DNA from: Pararge aegeria
Lineage: Eukaryota; Arthropoda; Insecta; Lepidoptera; Nymphalidae
Direction: 5' to 3'
Assembly (NCBI RefSeq): GCF_905163445.1
Contig: NC_053189.1
Span: 15,394,001 to 15,458,000 of the forward strand
Length of the DNA stretch: 64,000 nucleotides
In this document: positions 21,943 to 32,614 of the stretch, in pieces
Layout: the number at the start of each line of letters is the position of its first letter
Position numbering within the stretch: position 1 is the stretch's first letter
Notes under the pieces: model-generated
Database searches by the model: none
What the model saw: only the letters and a program-made list of their open reading frames with translations
Told to the model about the DNA's origin: nothing
Program-made: the position numbers and the translations under genes

Positions 21943-22132
21943 TAGAATGTACCCTTCGTTGACCACCAACTCCAGTTATTGACCGTATTTGTACCAGAGG
22001 TTGACCAATTTTTCAATGGTGATTCTGAGATTCTGTTTCTAAAAAAAACTCAAAGGCAAGAGCTAATTGGTATAACAAGCCCCGGGTATATTTTTTCCAA
22101 GGTTTTACTTTTTGCACATTTAGTAGGTGTTC
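21943..22132 (+). repeat. duplicated block, copy 2 of 2
   Basis: Matches 18600-18775 in order and orientation, with a short extra stretch ('tttttccaaggttttacttt') before the final 'ttgcaca...agtaggtgttc'. The stretch 22133-22530 after it is AT-rich with an (AATAG)n run at 22431-22452. Confidence 0.7.
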
Positions 22133-22529
22133 AGTAGGTGTAGGTGTAGGAAGAAGCTCTTTTTCAAAATCATCATATTTTCAATGATAATTATTGTTCC
22201 TTCTTGTGAGAGATTTCACTGGACGATTTATTCATTTATATCGTTGACAAAATACTCTATTTCTAAGTGGAATTTTATGACGCAATGGAAAATAACTTTG
22301 AGTTCTTAAGAACTAAAATGACAATGTGACTAAAAAAACAATTTGTCTATGTCGATTTAACAGCCAGGTATAACTTCCCCATACAAAACGCTTTAAAAAA
22401 TTTGTAGGAAAATACTCGATATTTAATAGATAGAATAGAATAGAATAGAATAAATCTATATTTGCATAATACAAACGTTTACATAGATGCCATTTAAATA
22501 TCAATTACGAAGTCGCAGTGTTTAAATTT

Positions 22530-22990
22530 AAATTACCTAGCCCATACTGCTATACGGATGCGAGGCTTGGACTATTAAAGAAGACCTTAGGAAACGCATA
22601 GAAGCATTTGAGATGTGGACATTCAGACGTATGTTAGCCATTAGTTGGACTCTCAAAGTATCCAATGAGGAAGTTCTGCGACGCGTCAACCAACGGCGTG
22701 AACTTTTGCACACCATCAAGATCAGAAAAGTTGCATATCTGGGGCACGTGCTAAGGCACGAGAGATATGAGCTCCTTCAACTTATTATGATGGGAAAGGT
22801 TGCAGGAAGAAGAGGCGTTGGTCGCAGAAAAAAGTCCTGGCTTCGTAACATCAGAGAGTGGACTGGAATCGCGAGTGCAGCAGAATTATTTCGCCTCGCG
22901 AAAGATAGACAAGAATTTAAGAGACTGCCAACCTTCGCTAGTCGGAGAGGCACCGCAAGAAGAAGAGTGTTTTGCCATTAGCTGGCGTGT
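22530..22990 (+). mobile_element. RTE-like LINE ORF2 fragment
   Basis: One open frame reads PILLYGCEAWTI, IEAFEMWTFRRMLAISW, LLHTIKIRKVAYLGHVLRH and GRRGVGRRKKSWLRNIREW. These are the hallmark C-terminal motifs of RTE/Craft-type reverse transcriptases. It lacks the catalytic palm and the endonuclease, so it is a truncated retrotransposon and not a host gene. Confidence 0.85.
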
Positions 22991-23399
22991 AAAGATTACA
23001 AGTCATTGATTCCAATTGACACACAGAATACATTAAAACTTGCAATTTTAATACAATACAATAAAGTGGGTCGAGTAAAAAATTGCTATAAAATGTCAGA
23101 AATAAAATACAAAGTTACAAATTCATGTTTAATGTCACAATATAATACAAATATCACAGTTGTTTTTTGTCATATTGGAAAAAATCGTTAAGAGTAGAAA
23201 TTTTTACCTTGCAAAATTTCTTTAACTTTTGCGGAAAATATTTTGTTGAAAGTGTTTTGAGATCGGATGAAAGTTTATCATAGATTTTGATTGTCATAGC
23301 GTAATAATTAGACATAATTGTTTTAGCGGTTGACGTTATAAGTCTTCTCATCATAATCGTGATATAAACAGATTGACGTCCACTGCTGAACATAGTCTT

Positions 23400-23560
23400 C
23401 TGTATTATAGTATATCTTCTGTAAAAGTGTAGTTGGGGGCCTTCCAATGCCCCCGCGTTATACCGTGCGGTGACATCATTCCAGCACCTTGGGACTCCAA
23501 CGTCTATCAGTCCATGTTAAGCTATGTGCCATGTGCTTCTAGCTGAGCTTTGTTAGTTAC
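23400..23560 (-). mobile_element. RTE-like LINE 3' fragment, reverse orientation
   Basis: The reverse complement matches the 21480-21770 tail ('ggtgctgg...', 'cgttgggagtccc', 'gggggcc'). It lies about 140 bases before the acceptor at 23702. The preceding stretch 22991-23400 is AT-rich with no recognised exon. Confidence 0.55.
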
Positions 23561-23702
23561 GCTGGTTCTTCTACGGATGTCCTTTCTGATTTGTTAACGT
23601 AGAGAGATTCCAAGTATATAGTCTCTGGATCGCCAGATATGGGATTTAGCTTTATCAGGGTCACACTTAGGGAGTTATTTATTATTAAATTTATGCTTTC
23701 AG

Positions 23703-23935
23703 TGATGTGGGTGCGGAAACAAAATGGCGCAAAAATTGCTATCGTCAACGGTTACACATACTACTGCAAAAATCAATGCCGTAATACGGAAATTTGGCGG
23801 TGCACCCGGGGCGGAGGGTGCAAGTCGCGATTTATTATCAGCAGCAACACACAGACTATGCTGCGATCAGAACTGATACACAGCCACGAGCCACCGACAT
23901 TTATAATACGGAACGGTATATTAGTAAAGCTTTGA
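23703..23935 (+). CDS. mod(mdg4): FLYWCH terminal exon 10 (class I, triplet member 1)
   Basis: The acceptor aatttatgctttcag ends at 23702. 77 residues follow: VMWVRKQNGAKIAIVNGYTYYC, KNQCRNTEIWRC-x5-CKSRF, HSH, and PPTFIIRNGILVKL. All ligands are present. An extra Cys in NQC, ten residues before WRC, is shared only with exons 25027 and 25932. The three have very similar domain cores and form the youngest-looking cluster of the array. No AATAAA is evident within about 500 bases of the stop. A (TTAC)n tract follows at 23985. Confidence 0.87.
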
Positions 23936-23984
23936 TTTTCTTTTTATTCTTAGGAGCGGTAAAAAATTTAAACAGTGTAAATAT

Positions 23985-24012
23985 TTACTTACTTACTTAC
24001 TTACTTACTTAC
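23985..24012 (+). repeat. (TTAC)n microsatellite
   Basis: About seven units of ttac/actt in the presumed 3' region of exon 23703-23935. Confidence 0.9.
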
Positions 24013-24184
24013 CTTAAACTTTTTTTAAATGCAACTAATATTAAAAGTTGTGTGAACATTTTTTTGTTGGCGATTTTAAGACTGTTAAACTGCTTTAAAT
24101 TATTTTTCTTAGTAAACAGTAAAGATTTTAGCATTATACGTATTTGTTAGTTTTTTTTCTTCTCATTTCTTTTTTTCATATTTA

Positions 24185-24530
24185 TTTATAGACAATATGT
24201 GCCCTGCGGCTTCGCTCGCCTTAAATTACGGAGCGCAGCGTAAGTTAAGCGTAAAGTTATTTCAATCGTATTTGGAATGCCAAGTATATAAGCAAACGAC
24301 TGAGGTGTTACATAATACTGTTTGAAACCTTCGATCACTTAAACATTGCCAATCGCTAATGTCCGTCCCGAGGACCTACTTCCGTTTTGTCTTTTTTAAA
24401 ATATTTTGAATTCCCTGTAACAGATGACTACATTATTATCATATGGTTAACAGCCCTACATATTAGTCGATAGCGCTGGGTAAGCAACGTTGACCCAAGT
24501 CAGTAAATGGATGGGTGCCCGTCTATTTTT
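24185..24530 (+). repeat. dispersed repeat, left inverted partner
   Basis: Contains 'gtgccctgcggcttcgctcgccttaaattacgg', 'aagcaaacgactgaggtgtt' and 'gcgctgggtaagcaacgttgaccc...taaatggatgggtgcccgtc'. The same blocks occur in reverse order and orientation at 28135-28610. The two copies bracket 4 kb containing exons 25027 and 25932. Family unknown. Confidence 0.7.
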
Positions 24531-25026
24531 TAGTTTAAAAGATAATTTGGTATCCACCAGTCCCAGCTCCTATTACTACCAAATAATAGTAATCGATGAA
24601 AGAAGAATCGAAATCGCAATGTTAGTTTAATCGTATGTTTACCAAGAACATTTATGACATTTTGTACACATATAATCCTAACACAAGAGGGGTTGCTGAT
24701 GTCCGCTGAGGAGTTCCGTCCTTTATCTCCAATTGCATTCATCAGATTTGAATAGATAGTACTATAACCTATACAGTACAAAAATAATTATTTAAATCGG
24801 TTAAAATTTATGCAGTTCTGATATAAAATCGTCAAAAACTTTCATCTCTTTATATTAGATTGTTCCATCAGGTTGGGCTTATTATGTTAACTAAATTTTC
24901 ACAGTGTAAAATGTTAGAAGCAAACTAATAATATGAAACAAAAATGTAAATATATAAGTTATAGAATAAACTTAGTAATATGAATAAAATGGTTGTTATT
25001 TGTATCTTAATTATACTTACTTTTAG
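24531..25026. other. spacer, nothing recognised
   Basis: AT-rich intron ending in 'ttatacttacttttag'. No repeat or exon recognised. Confidence 0.4.
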
Positions 25027-25259
25027 TAACGTGGGTGCAAAAGCAAAATGGCTCAAAAATTGCGATCGTCCACGGCTACACATACTACTGCACTAATCAG
25101 TGTCGAAATACGGAAATTTGGCGATGCACTCGCGGCGGAGGGTGCAAATCGCGTTTCACTGTCAGCAGCGACAAACAAGCTATGCTGCGATCAGAACTGA
25201 CACACAACCACGATCCACCTAAGTTTTTAATACGGAATGGTATATTACTAAGAATTTAA
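25027..25259 (+). CDS. mod(mdg4): FLYWCH terminal exon 11 (class I, triplet member 2)
   Basis: The acceptor ttatacttacttttag ends at 25026. 77 residues follow: VTWVQKQNGSKIAIVHGYTYYC, TNQCRNTEIWRC-x5-CKSRF, then HNH and PPKFLIRNGILLRI. The central block is almost identical to exons 23703 and 25932, including the extra Cys. The members start 1324 and 905 bases apart, so the whole exon plus some intron was duplicated tandemly. An ATTAAA near 25290 is the nearest possible poly(A) signal. Confidence 0.87.
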
Positions 25260-25931
25260 TTTTCAGTCTTAAATTTACTAATAAGGTTATTAAACAGTCA
25301 ATGTATGTTTATATAAATTTCTCCGATGATGGTTAGGCAGTAATTATATACTTGTATGTGCAGCAATTAGCAGCTATAAAGTAGTGGTTTTTTAAATTAA
25401 TTATAATTTGTATAAATATTTTAAAAGAAATATGGTTAATAATAACAAATGTGCGGTTTTGCTTTTATTTATAAAGGCCATTTGTCATTTACTACGTTTT
25501 AGTTTCCACCAGTTAGTAGTAGTGCTTTCCATTAATTAAGGTTTTAACGTTACGAAAGAGGTTTAAAAATCAAAATTTTGACATTTTGATTTCCAGTATC
25601 CTGGAGACGGATAATTTGTCCCAGGAAATTAATGGTTCCCGCCAGATGCTTTGCCGTCTTAACAGCTATTGCTTATTTAGCTTATTGCTTAGAACGTCAA
25701 AATATAGTAACTTAAGAAAAGTATGTTTTTTTTTATTAAATACTTTTAGATATTAATGCAGAAACACTTTAAGTAAAGAAAGACATCGTTTATATTTTAT
25801 CGAATTCGTTTATTTCTTAACCATAACATTAAAAGCACTAGGCTTTCAAGGTAACGTAGAAGTGTAACAAAAAGATTAACTAAATATACCCCTGGAGTTC
25901 TTGTATTAATTAATAAGTTTTTTACTTTTAG
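25260..25931. other. spacer between tandem-duplicate exons
   Basis: AT-rich with no clear transposon. It ends in a T-rich acceptor 'ttttttacttttag'. Nothing else seen. Confidence 0.4.
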
Positions 25932-26185
25932 TTTGGTGGGTGAAAAGGCGAAATGGCGCTAGACTTGCGGTCTTCAACGGGTTCACGTACTACTGTGCGA
26001 ATCAGTGTCGTAATACAGAAATTTGGCGATGCACCCGTGGCGGAGGTTGCAAGTCGCGATTCACCGTCAGCAGCGCAAAGACTGTGCTGCGATCAGAAAT
26101 AACACACAGCCATGCACCCCCAAAGTTCGTAATACGGAATGGTATATTATTAAGAGGGCGTCACATGCAAATCGATTATTATTAA
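25932..26185 (+). CDS. mod(mdg4): FLYWCH terminal exon 12 (class I, triplet member 3)
   Basis: The acceptor gttttttacttttag ends at 25931. 84 residues follow: VWWVKRRNGARLAVFNGFTYYC, ANQCRNTEIWRC-x5-CKSRF, HSH and PPKFVIRNGILL. Where its two sisters stop a residue or two later (VKL, LRI), this copy has lost that stop and reads on through RGRHMQIDYY. It is also one residue shorter between the second Cys and the first His. The zinc ligands remain intact. AATAAA is at 26303-26308. Confidence 0.86.
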
Positions 26186-26799
26186 ATAACTATGGAATTA
26201 TAATCATCGCTAGTTAACCGTTATGTATTTATTTTAATCAGAAATTTACATTAATAATTATTTTCTGTTAGATGGTGGTGAACTTTAAATGACAGCCAGT
26301 TGAATAAAAATGTCCTTTAAATAAGTTTTTAAGTGTATCATGGTTCTACAGCTTCGGTTTCACAATATTCAATGTTTAGGAAAACTAGTTTTCACAAAAT
26401 ACAGCGTATATTTTTCATTACCGGCACTTTTACTTTTTGACAAATATAATAGTAGGATTTTGAAAGAAATATAAAGCTTATAAGTCTTCATTATGAGAAA
26501 TACAATATTCATCTTTAAAGTAGAAACATTTTGTTATTTATTTATTTATTTTACAGGCTTAACCTAATGCGATAAATAAGCTAAAAACATAGGAAAGTAA
26601 TACTAATAATGAGCGTAACTTAATAAATATGTAGTAACGCCCACGCTGAACTAGCCCAGTGAACAACTGAATAGATCCAGTTGTTCAGCGATCATGTTAA
26701 GCTGGGGCGTAGCGCGCACTGCATTAAGCGCATGCGCGCTCCACCAGCGGCTGCTTGCGTCTACTACTATACTATACTACTATAAAACGTACGAAAACC
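26186..26799. other. 3' UTR and spacer
   Basis: AATAAA at 26303-26308. A small hairpin 'gaacaactg-aatagatc-cagttgttc' is at about 26661-26686. A GC-rich stretch follows near 26710-26760. No exon seen. Confidence 0.4.
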
Positions 26800-26945
26800 G
26801 AGTAGTAGGTACTATGTGCGTGTCAGTCTTTTATCTTCAAAAAGGTTGTCATAAGTAAACACTTAAAATGTTTTAACTTCGTTTGTATGGAAAAATAAAT
26901 ATCCTTCTTTTGATTTCATATTTTTACAGGGTGATGCCTTATTAA
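26800..26945 (+). repeat. dispersed repeat, copy 2 of 2
   Basis: Matches 8695-8855: 'gtagtaggtactatg', 'cataagtaaacactta', 'gaaaaataaatatccttcttt', 'tttttacagggt'. Same orientation. Confidence 0.65.
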
Positions 26946-27329
26946 GTATAGATATATGTTGGGATTCGAATTGAAAGACTTTTATGTTTTAATAAGTTTT
27001 ATTTTTAACTATTACAAACGTACTCGCGTAACAATGTGAACCCTTTTTGACATTAGTTTATATTATTTAATAGACAACTTTAGCACCTAGCTACCTTAGA
27101 TCATACAACTATGTAAAGTGAGCATTGACTTTCAATATTATCTATAACTAACCTTTCGTTTTTTATATAACTATGCTTGTCTTACTACAAGGTAGGACAA
27201 AGGATACTTTTATCCCGAAATTCAGCTCGTTTCCTTCAGGAGAGGGGATGAAAGTGTTTCGATTATTTATCACCATAACTCTGTTAAATGTTGACCGATT
27301 TAAATTTATGTTTGGTACTGGATTGGTTA

Positions 27330-27600
27330 TACTATGAGTTTTCGTTTTGCCTACATTTCGTCTAGGTCTGATGAATATGATTGGTATTCTTCTACTGTTC
27401 GAAATACCAGATCATTTCTACCGCGCACTTGCAAATTATGGAACAATCTCCCATCTGATTTGTTTCCTCAAAAATACAATCTAGGGTTATTCAAGGGGCG
27501 GATAAACAAACTCCTTAAAAGCCGGCAACGCATCGGTGGCTCCTCTGGTGCGCCAGATGTTTATGGGCGGCGGTTAATATTTATCAAAAAAAAAAAAAAG
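27330..27600 (+). mobile_element. non-LTR retrotransposon ORF2 tail with poly(A)
   Basis: Encodes RNTRSFLPRTCKLWNNLPSD, LGLFKGRINKLLKSRQR and GGSSGAPDVYGRR, followed by an A-run at about 27587-27598. This is a standard LINE (Jockey/CR1-like) C-terminus with its 3' tail, truncated at the 5' end. Confidence 0.85.
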
Positions 27601-27635
27601 ATTATGATTGGTAGAAGTTCTGACATATATCTATA

Positions 27636-27935
27636 CTAGCTGTTGCCCGCGACTTCGTCTGCGTTAGATTTTGTTTTTAAAGTATTCAGTATCGCTAAGC
27701 CTTAAATGAGTATAGTAGTATATATATATATAACATGTGACTGTCAATTAATTATAGACAAATAATTTGCAATAAAATTAAATTGCGACTATAATTAAAG
27801 ATCTAAGCTATCCTATCTCTTAAGTTGGACCAGACTGCTCATGGTGTGCCAATTTAATTTAAAATCGGTTAAGTAGTTTAGGAGTCCATCGCGGACAAAC
27901 ATCGTGACAGGAGATTTATATATATTAAGATGTCA
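27636..27935 (-). mobile_element. Helitron-like dispersed repeat
   Basis: Starts ACTAGCTGTTGCCCGCGACTTCGTCTGCG, the reverse complement of a CTAG|T terminus, like the copy at 5613. It continues through 'gtttaggagtccatcgcggacaaacatcgtgac' to 'tatatattaaga'. Non-coding. Confidence 0.45.
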
Positions 27936-28134
27936 GAACTTCTAAGCAGCAAACCGCTCACATAAGGCTTAACGATACTGTTACGATACTTTATACATAA
28001 AGTGTTGTTACATTTACTAGAACTTTAGTACTAGGACCGAAAAAAAATATATATTAGAAATTGACTAGGTTAACCTTCTAGCATACGAATACGATTTTAA
28101 TGATTACTATTCTTTGTTAGTGAGAGGATCTAAG

Positions 28135-28610
28135 AGTCATTGATATTAAATTATCTTTCAAATTTCCAAAGACGGGAACGCATCCATTTTCCGACTTAGA
28201 TCAACGTTGCTTACCCACAGTGGCGTGCACTGCATTTCTTACTAGGGTATGCATACATTAGGAAAATTGCATAAATGACAAAAATCTTCCTACTAGAAGA
28301 GTTAAATATCAATTTTAGCCACTGCTTACCCAGCGCCTTATATGAGACATTTGTTTGCTTTTGGTAATGTTTACATTATCGACGGTTTAAATAGTGGAGT
28401 TTCAAGCTCCAAGAGCAAGAATAAGGTATATTATTCGCCAACACTTCAGTCGTTTGCTTAAATATGTTGAAACACTGTCTGTACTTAATTTAATAGGTTT
28501 GTACCAGTACTATTGAAAAACATTAAGATATCTGAGTTATTGAGCTAAGTGCAGCCTATGTAGCAGTACGCTGTGTCCCGTAATTAAAGCGGGCGAAGCC
28601 GCAGGCACAT
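28135..28610 (-). repeat. dispersed repeat, right inverted partner
   Basis: Reverse-complement match to 24185-24530, interrupted by a hAT-type MITE at 28218-28324. It ends 'cccgtaattaaagcgggcgaagccgcaggcac', about 110 bases before the acceptor of exon 28722. Confidence 0.7.
28218..28324 (+). mobile_element. hAT-like MITE nested in another repeat
   Basis: Begins CAGTGGCGTGCACTG and ends in GCCACTG. It is flanked by an 8-base direct duplication CTTACCCA (28210-28217 and 28325-28332), the target-site length of hAT transposons. The uninterrupted target is visible in the partner repeat at about 24480 ('gctgggtaag'). Confidence 0.8.
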
Positions 28611-28721
28611 GTAGTCAAAAATAAAAATAAATTGCACCTGGCAGCGTCGCATACTAAAATCGAATCCGATCATTTCGCTATCTTAATTACACAGGCATTT
28701 CATATTTTTTTAATGTTTCAG

Positions 28722-28954
28722 TGCAATTTGTTACAAAACAGTCTTCGGGCGCTAAGCTTGCCATCATTGACGGATTTACATACTACTGTGCTATCAAGAA
28801 CAAGAAGTCTAATGCATGGAGGTGCACCAAAGGTGGCAACTGCAAGGCAAGGTTCACATTCACGAGCAACAATGAAATACTGCGCTGCGACTTAATGCAT
28901 GATCACCCTCGACCGAGATATCTAATAAGAGATGGAGTTTTTATAAAAATATGA
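28722..28954 (+). CDS. mod(mdg4): FLYWCH terminal exon 13 (class I)
   Basis: The acceptor ttttttaatgtttcag ends at 28721. 77 residues follow: VQFVTKQSSGAKLAIIDGFTYYC, IKNKKSNAWRC-x5-CKARF, HDH, and PRYLIRDGVFIKI. This is an intact class I finger very close to the array consensus. AATAAA occurs at 29028-29033. The longer overlapping frame beginning 28632 is out of phase and spurious. Confidence 0.87.
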
Positions 28955-29874
28955 ACGTACTACACTAAATTTTTTTTTTGTAACTCGCTTATGTAAACAA
29001 TCTTTTCAATACTTTTAAGTTGGTTGAAATAAATAAAAACAAATGAAATGAAAAGCGATACTCTTTATGAATTTGTATATGCTATTATTATTTTTTAATA
29101 ATTTCAAAACGTTGGTTACCCTAAATAGAAATTGAAGATTGTTTACATAATAAGACACGTAAGAAAAAATTTAGTGTAGAAGCTTTCGTTAAGTGTGTAT
29201 CTCTCATATGAGACTATGCAAAAAAAACATGTCATCGAACTACTAAGTACTATGCAGAACATGTCAATCGCTTGCTCTGTGAAAATCAAAAACAAATCTG
29301 TAAGACGAGTCTGATTTTTTCCGGATAAAAATTTGCTTTTATGTTATTCCAGAGTATTTCTTTTTTCTGTGCTATACTTCATTCAGATCCGTTTAATTGT
29401 TCTGGCGTGATTTAGAAACAAACATCCGTCAAAACTGAAACTTAATAAAAGCGAAAGTGTTGCTATTTGTTTGCTACCATTGTTTGGCGGATCATGGTCT
29501 TCATCGATTTGACACATATTGCACCCTAGAGATGGACATACTGTTTTGCCTTTGCACGACTGACTCCTTAGCTAAAAGCTAAACCTATCTTGGCAAAACG
29601 GTGTGTCTTGGAAAATAGATATTTCCATATTTAAGTAACCTAAAAAAATAATAGACAAACCTAATTCATTGTAACGACTTTAAATCGCATTATCGCGTGT
29701 CTATGTGTGGGTGTGAATTATCTTTTGTTTTATTATTATCTAAAACCATAACCTTTTTGCTTTATTTCTTCTATTATTATTTATTTGAGGAAATTAAACC
29801 TAATTTATATTACTTTTTCTTTTATTATTTTACGTCCTATTGATTTAAATTGATTAATATTTATTCATTATATC
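28955..29874. other. 3' UTR and spacer
   Basis: AATAAA at 29028-29033. The rest is AT-rich with no exon or clear element recognised. Confidence 0.4.
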
Positions 29875-30030
29875 GGTGATCCGTAGAGAGTACATTACCG
29901 AAGATTTCTTTGGCGTGGAGAAAGATGTAGAAGTAAGATTGAAGAAACTATTAATTAAACAGTAACTCCTGTTTCGCGGAGGATAACAAATTATGCTTGA
30001 AATTCGTTGTATGTCATGGAAATCCGCAAT
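29875..30030. mobile_element. degraded copy of the 'aagcttaatt' foldback MITE
   Basis: 'gtagagagtacattaccgaagatttctttggcgtggag', 'gattgaagaaac', 'tcctgtttcgcggagg...caaattatgcttgaa' match, with many changes, the right arm of the element at 58760-59100. The following 30030-30522 shows nothing else. Confidence 0.5.
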
Positions 30031-30522
30031 GTAACGCCTAACAGTCGTCCTTAAATTTTAATGAAACAGCAATTAATTTTTATATATTCTATACAGGGTA
30101 AAATTAAAAATAGCAGATAGCTCTCGGTCTGTAGTTGTTTACATTAAAACTGACAACGTTTGCTTGATTACGAATTACGATTATTTAAGCTCGGTAGTTT
30201 GTGAAATATTAAACATTCAATATTTTACATAGCACTCTACTTATTACTACTCTGTAACGTAACATTGAATCGCGAGTAATGTAACTCTATCATGCGTGCT
30301 CGCAGCGGTTTCGCTGATCACATGTATTTTGGTTCACAGTGTAACGTCACTTTACAGAGATAATATTATGATTTATTAATTAATTTTTGTATGAAATAAT
30401 ACTGAATATTGAAAATTCGTAAAACGAAAATTGTTAGATTTAATGGTAAAATGATTAGAACGAGAGCTTTCTGATATTTTTTTTATTAACCCTGTATATA
30501 AAGTTAGATGTTTTATTTACAG

Positions 30523-30752
30523 TGCAATGGGTTATGAAAGAAAACGGTTCCTCCTTGGCCATCATTGACGGGTACACTTTCTACAACAGGGTCCAGAGTA
30601 GGAGTTCGAGCCACTGGAGCTGTACCAGAGGGGGGTCCTGTAAAGCCAAGTTCACACTTTCTAACGGGGACACCATAACACATTGCGTGTTAACGCATGG
30701 GCATAATCGGCCGTCATTTATTATAAAAGATGGTGTTTATGTTAAGGTTTAA
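30523..30752 (+). CDS. mod(mdg4): FLYWCH terminal exon 14 (class I)
   Basis: The acceptor gttttatttacag ends at 30522. 76 residues follow: VQWVMKENGSSLAIIDGYTFY, RVQSRSSSHWSC-x5-CKAKF, then HGH and RPSFIIKDGVYVKV. The zinc ligands are complete. The usual WRC is WSC and CKARF is CKAKF. Exon 32079 shares (M/L)KENGS-LAII, GYTFY and SHW, so the two are a duplicate pair 1.55 kb apart. A tight AATAAA at 30769-30774 lies only 17 bases after the stop, giving a very short 3' UTR. Confidence 0.87.
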
Positions 30753-31319
30753 TTGTTTTTTTTTTCTTAATAAAATAAAGTTCGGACATATTCACTTGTG
30801 CTATCGAGTTTTATAAATAAGAAACCAGCAGACGATCGCCTTGGTTAGCGCTAAGGTCACCTTTTTTTTTATTTATTACAAATTAGCACCATAAAAACCA
30901 CTCAGGTTTTACCGGTTGCCCAAACCGTCTACCTACTCATATTAAGACATGGTATGGAAATATGTTTTAAGTTTACTAATAATATTAACACTGGTTATTT
31001 CCTTTTTAAACCTATAATCAAGGTTATTTTTTAAGTGAGGAATGTACGCGCTTGTGCGTTTACCATATAAATTCTTAGTCGATATTGTCACTGACTTATT
31101 GTCAAATACCCTACGTGAAAATATATAATACAATTTTTAATCTTTATTTTAATTTCCAATTTTAAAAACTGTTCTTTTGAAAGTTGATACATAACCCTAT
31201 CATATGCTTATGTATATAAAAGTGTAAGATCTCGAGTTGAATGCCCATAGGGACAATTACGAAATTATTAACTTTTGAATTTTCACTGGTCTAGTTTTGT
31301 GAGCTAAGGCTTTAGTTGG
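30753..31319. other. spacer
   Basis: Poly(A) signal at 30769-30774. A short retroelement-like piece lies at about 30800-30930. No coding exon seen. Confidence 0.4.
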
Positions 31320-31760
31320 TTACTACCCTGAAGACCACCAGGCGAATTAGATTTTAGTAACATTGCCACTTAAACACCGATTAGGGTGCCCTTAACATAA
31401 CGTTAACAGGTTAGCCCTCTACCATCTAAGACCGCGTCATCCTTAACGTAAATTTGCAGTCAAGGGCTAACTTGTCCATAGAACTGCGAGGCACCGTAAG
31501 GATCTGAATCCCTACGTGGTCGATATACCGCGGACGCTTACAAAGCGCTTCGCATCTTCGTTTCTGATCCGCACCGCTAGGATCTGGAATGCTCTTCCAG
31601 CTTCCATTTTCCCCAGTTCTTACAAAATGAGTACCTTCAAATCAAGAGTGAATAGGCATCTTCTAGGCAAGCGCGCTCCACCTTAGGCTGCATCATCGCT
31701 TACCATCAGGTGTGATTGCAGTCAAGTGCTCGTCTATAAACATTGAAAAAAAACAAAAAC
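31320..31760. mobile_element. LINE 3' fragments
   Basis: 31320-31500 resembles the reverse complement of a LINE 3' UTR ('ggttactaccctgaagaccacc', 'acaggttagccctctaccatctaaga'). 31530-31755 is a forward LINE end encoding RTARIWNALPASIFPSSYK and STFKSRVNRHLLG, then 'ctgcatcatcgcttaccatcaggtgtgattgcagtcaagtgctcgtct' and an A-rich tail. Confidence 0.65.
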
Positions 31761-32078
31761 TTGTATTGAAATTAAACGAACCCCGTTCCTGATAGGAAAG
31801 AAGAATGTACAGATTCAGCCACCAATAATATGTTTCTAAGCGACATCCGAACGGTGTTGTAATTCCCTTATCCCGTACCCGTTGGTAGAGTGGTAACAAG
31901 CCCGAACTTGAAACCGCCCACCAGAGCGGACCAGAAAAAAAAACAGAAATTAATAAATTACCAAACTGTCCCTCCTTGGGTCGAACCACTGTCACACACT
32001 GCACTGTCCACAGCAGAACTTAGTTCTTGGAAATTAATGAGGATGTTTATGATTATATTAACCGTGTTCTGTTTTTAG

Positions 32079-32347
32079 CGGTGGTATGGGTTTTGAAAGA
32101 AAACGGCTCAACCCTGGCTATCATCAACGGCTACACGTTCTACCCCAGGGTGCGAACTCAGACCACCAGCCACTGGAAGTGCACCGCGGGCAGGCGGTGT
32201 CCCGCAAAATTCACCATTATGGAAAGAAATAAAACATTTAAGCGGCACTTTTTGGTGCATGAGCACAGTCGCCCTAATTTTTTCGTTAGAGATGGTGTCT
32301 ATCATCGCCGTCTATCTTATAGGAGTGCCAGAAGGGTCAATGTTTAA
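32079..32347 (+). CDS. mod(mdg4): FLYWCH terminal exon 15 (class I), stop at a SINE insertion
   Basis: The acceptor gtgttctgtttttag ends at 32078. 89 residues follow: AVVWVLKENGSTLAIINGYTFY, TTSHWKC-x5-CPAKF, HEH, RPNFFVRDGVYHRR and a basic tail LSYRSARRVNV. The finger ligands are intact. WRC is WKC and CKARF is CPAKF. The tail is about 13 residues longer than in sister exon 30523. The stop codon TAA lies inside the 10-base target duplication of a SINE that begins at 32350. AATAAA (32348-32353) straddles the exon/SINE junction, so the element probably now supplies the 3' end. Confidence 0.85.
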
Positions 32348-32349
32348 AA

Positions 32350-32614
32350 TAAAATAAATAAATATACTACGACAATACACACATCGCCATCTAGCCCCAA
32401 AGCAAGCGTAGCTTGTGTTATGGGTACTAAGATAGCTGTTGAATATTTTTATGAATATAATACATAAATACTTATAATATACATATAAACACTCAGACAC
32501 TGAAAAACATTCATGCTCATCACACAAACATTTTCCAGTTGTGGGAATCGAACCCACGGCTCAGAAAGCAGGGTCGCAAACTGCGCCAATCGGCCGTCGT
32601 TTATAACTCAAGTT
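32350..32614 (-). mobile_element. tRNA-derived SINE, copy B
   Basis: Reverse complement of copies A and C: box B reads 'gggaatcgaaccca' at about 32543 and the head ends 'ctgcgccaatcggccgtc'. The 10-base direct repeat atgtttaaaa at 32340-32349 and 32615-32624 looks like its target duplication. It lies directly at the stop codon of exon 32079-32347. Confidence 0.85.

Noticed and set aside
22613..22981. 122-residue open frame as a host gene
   Set aside because: Sequence motifs are those of an RTE-like reverse transcriptase C-terminus, and the frame is truncated.
23985..24012. Regular repeat spacing suggestive of a CRISPR-like array
   Set aside because: Simple (TTAC)n microsatellite in a eukaryotic intron.
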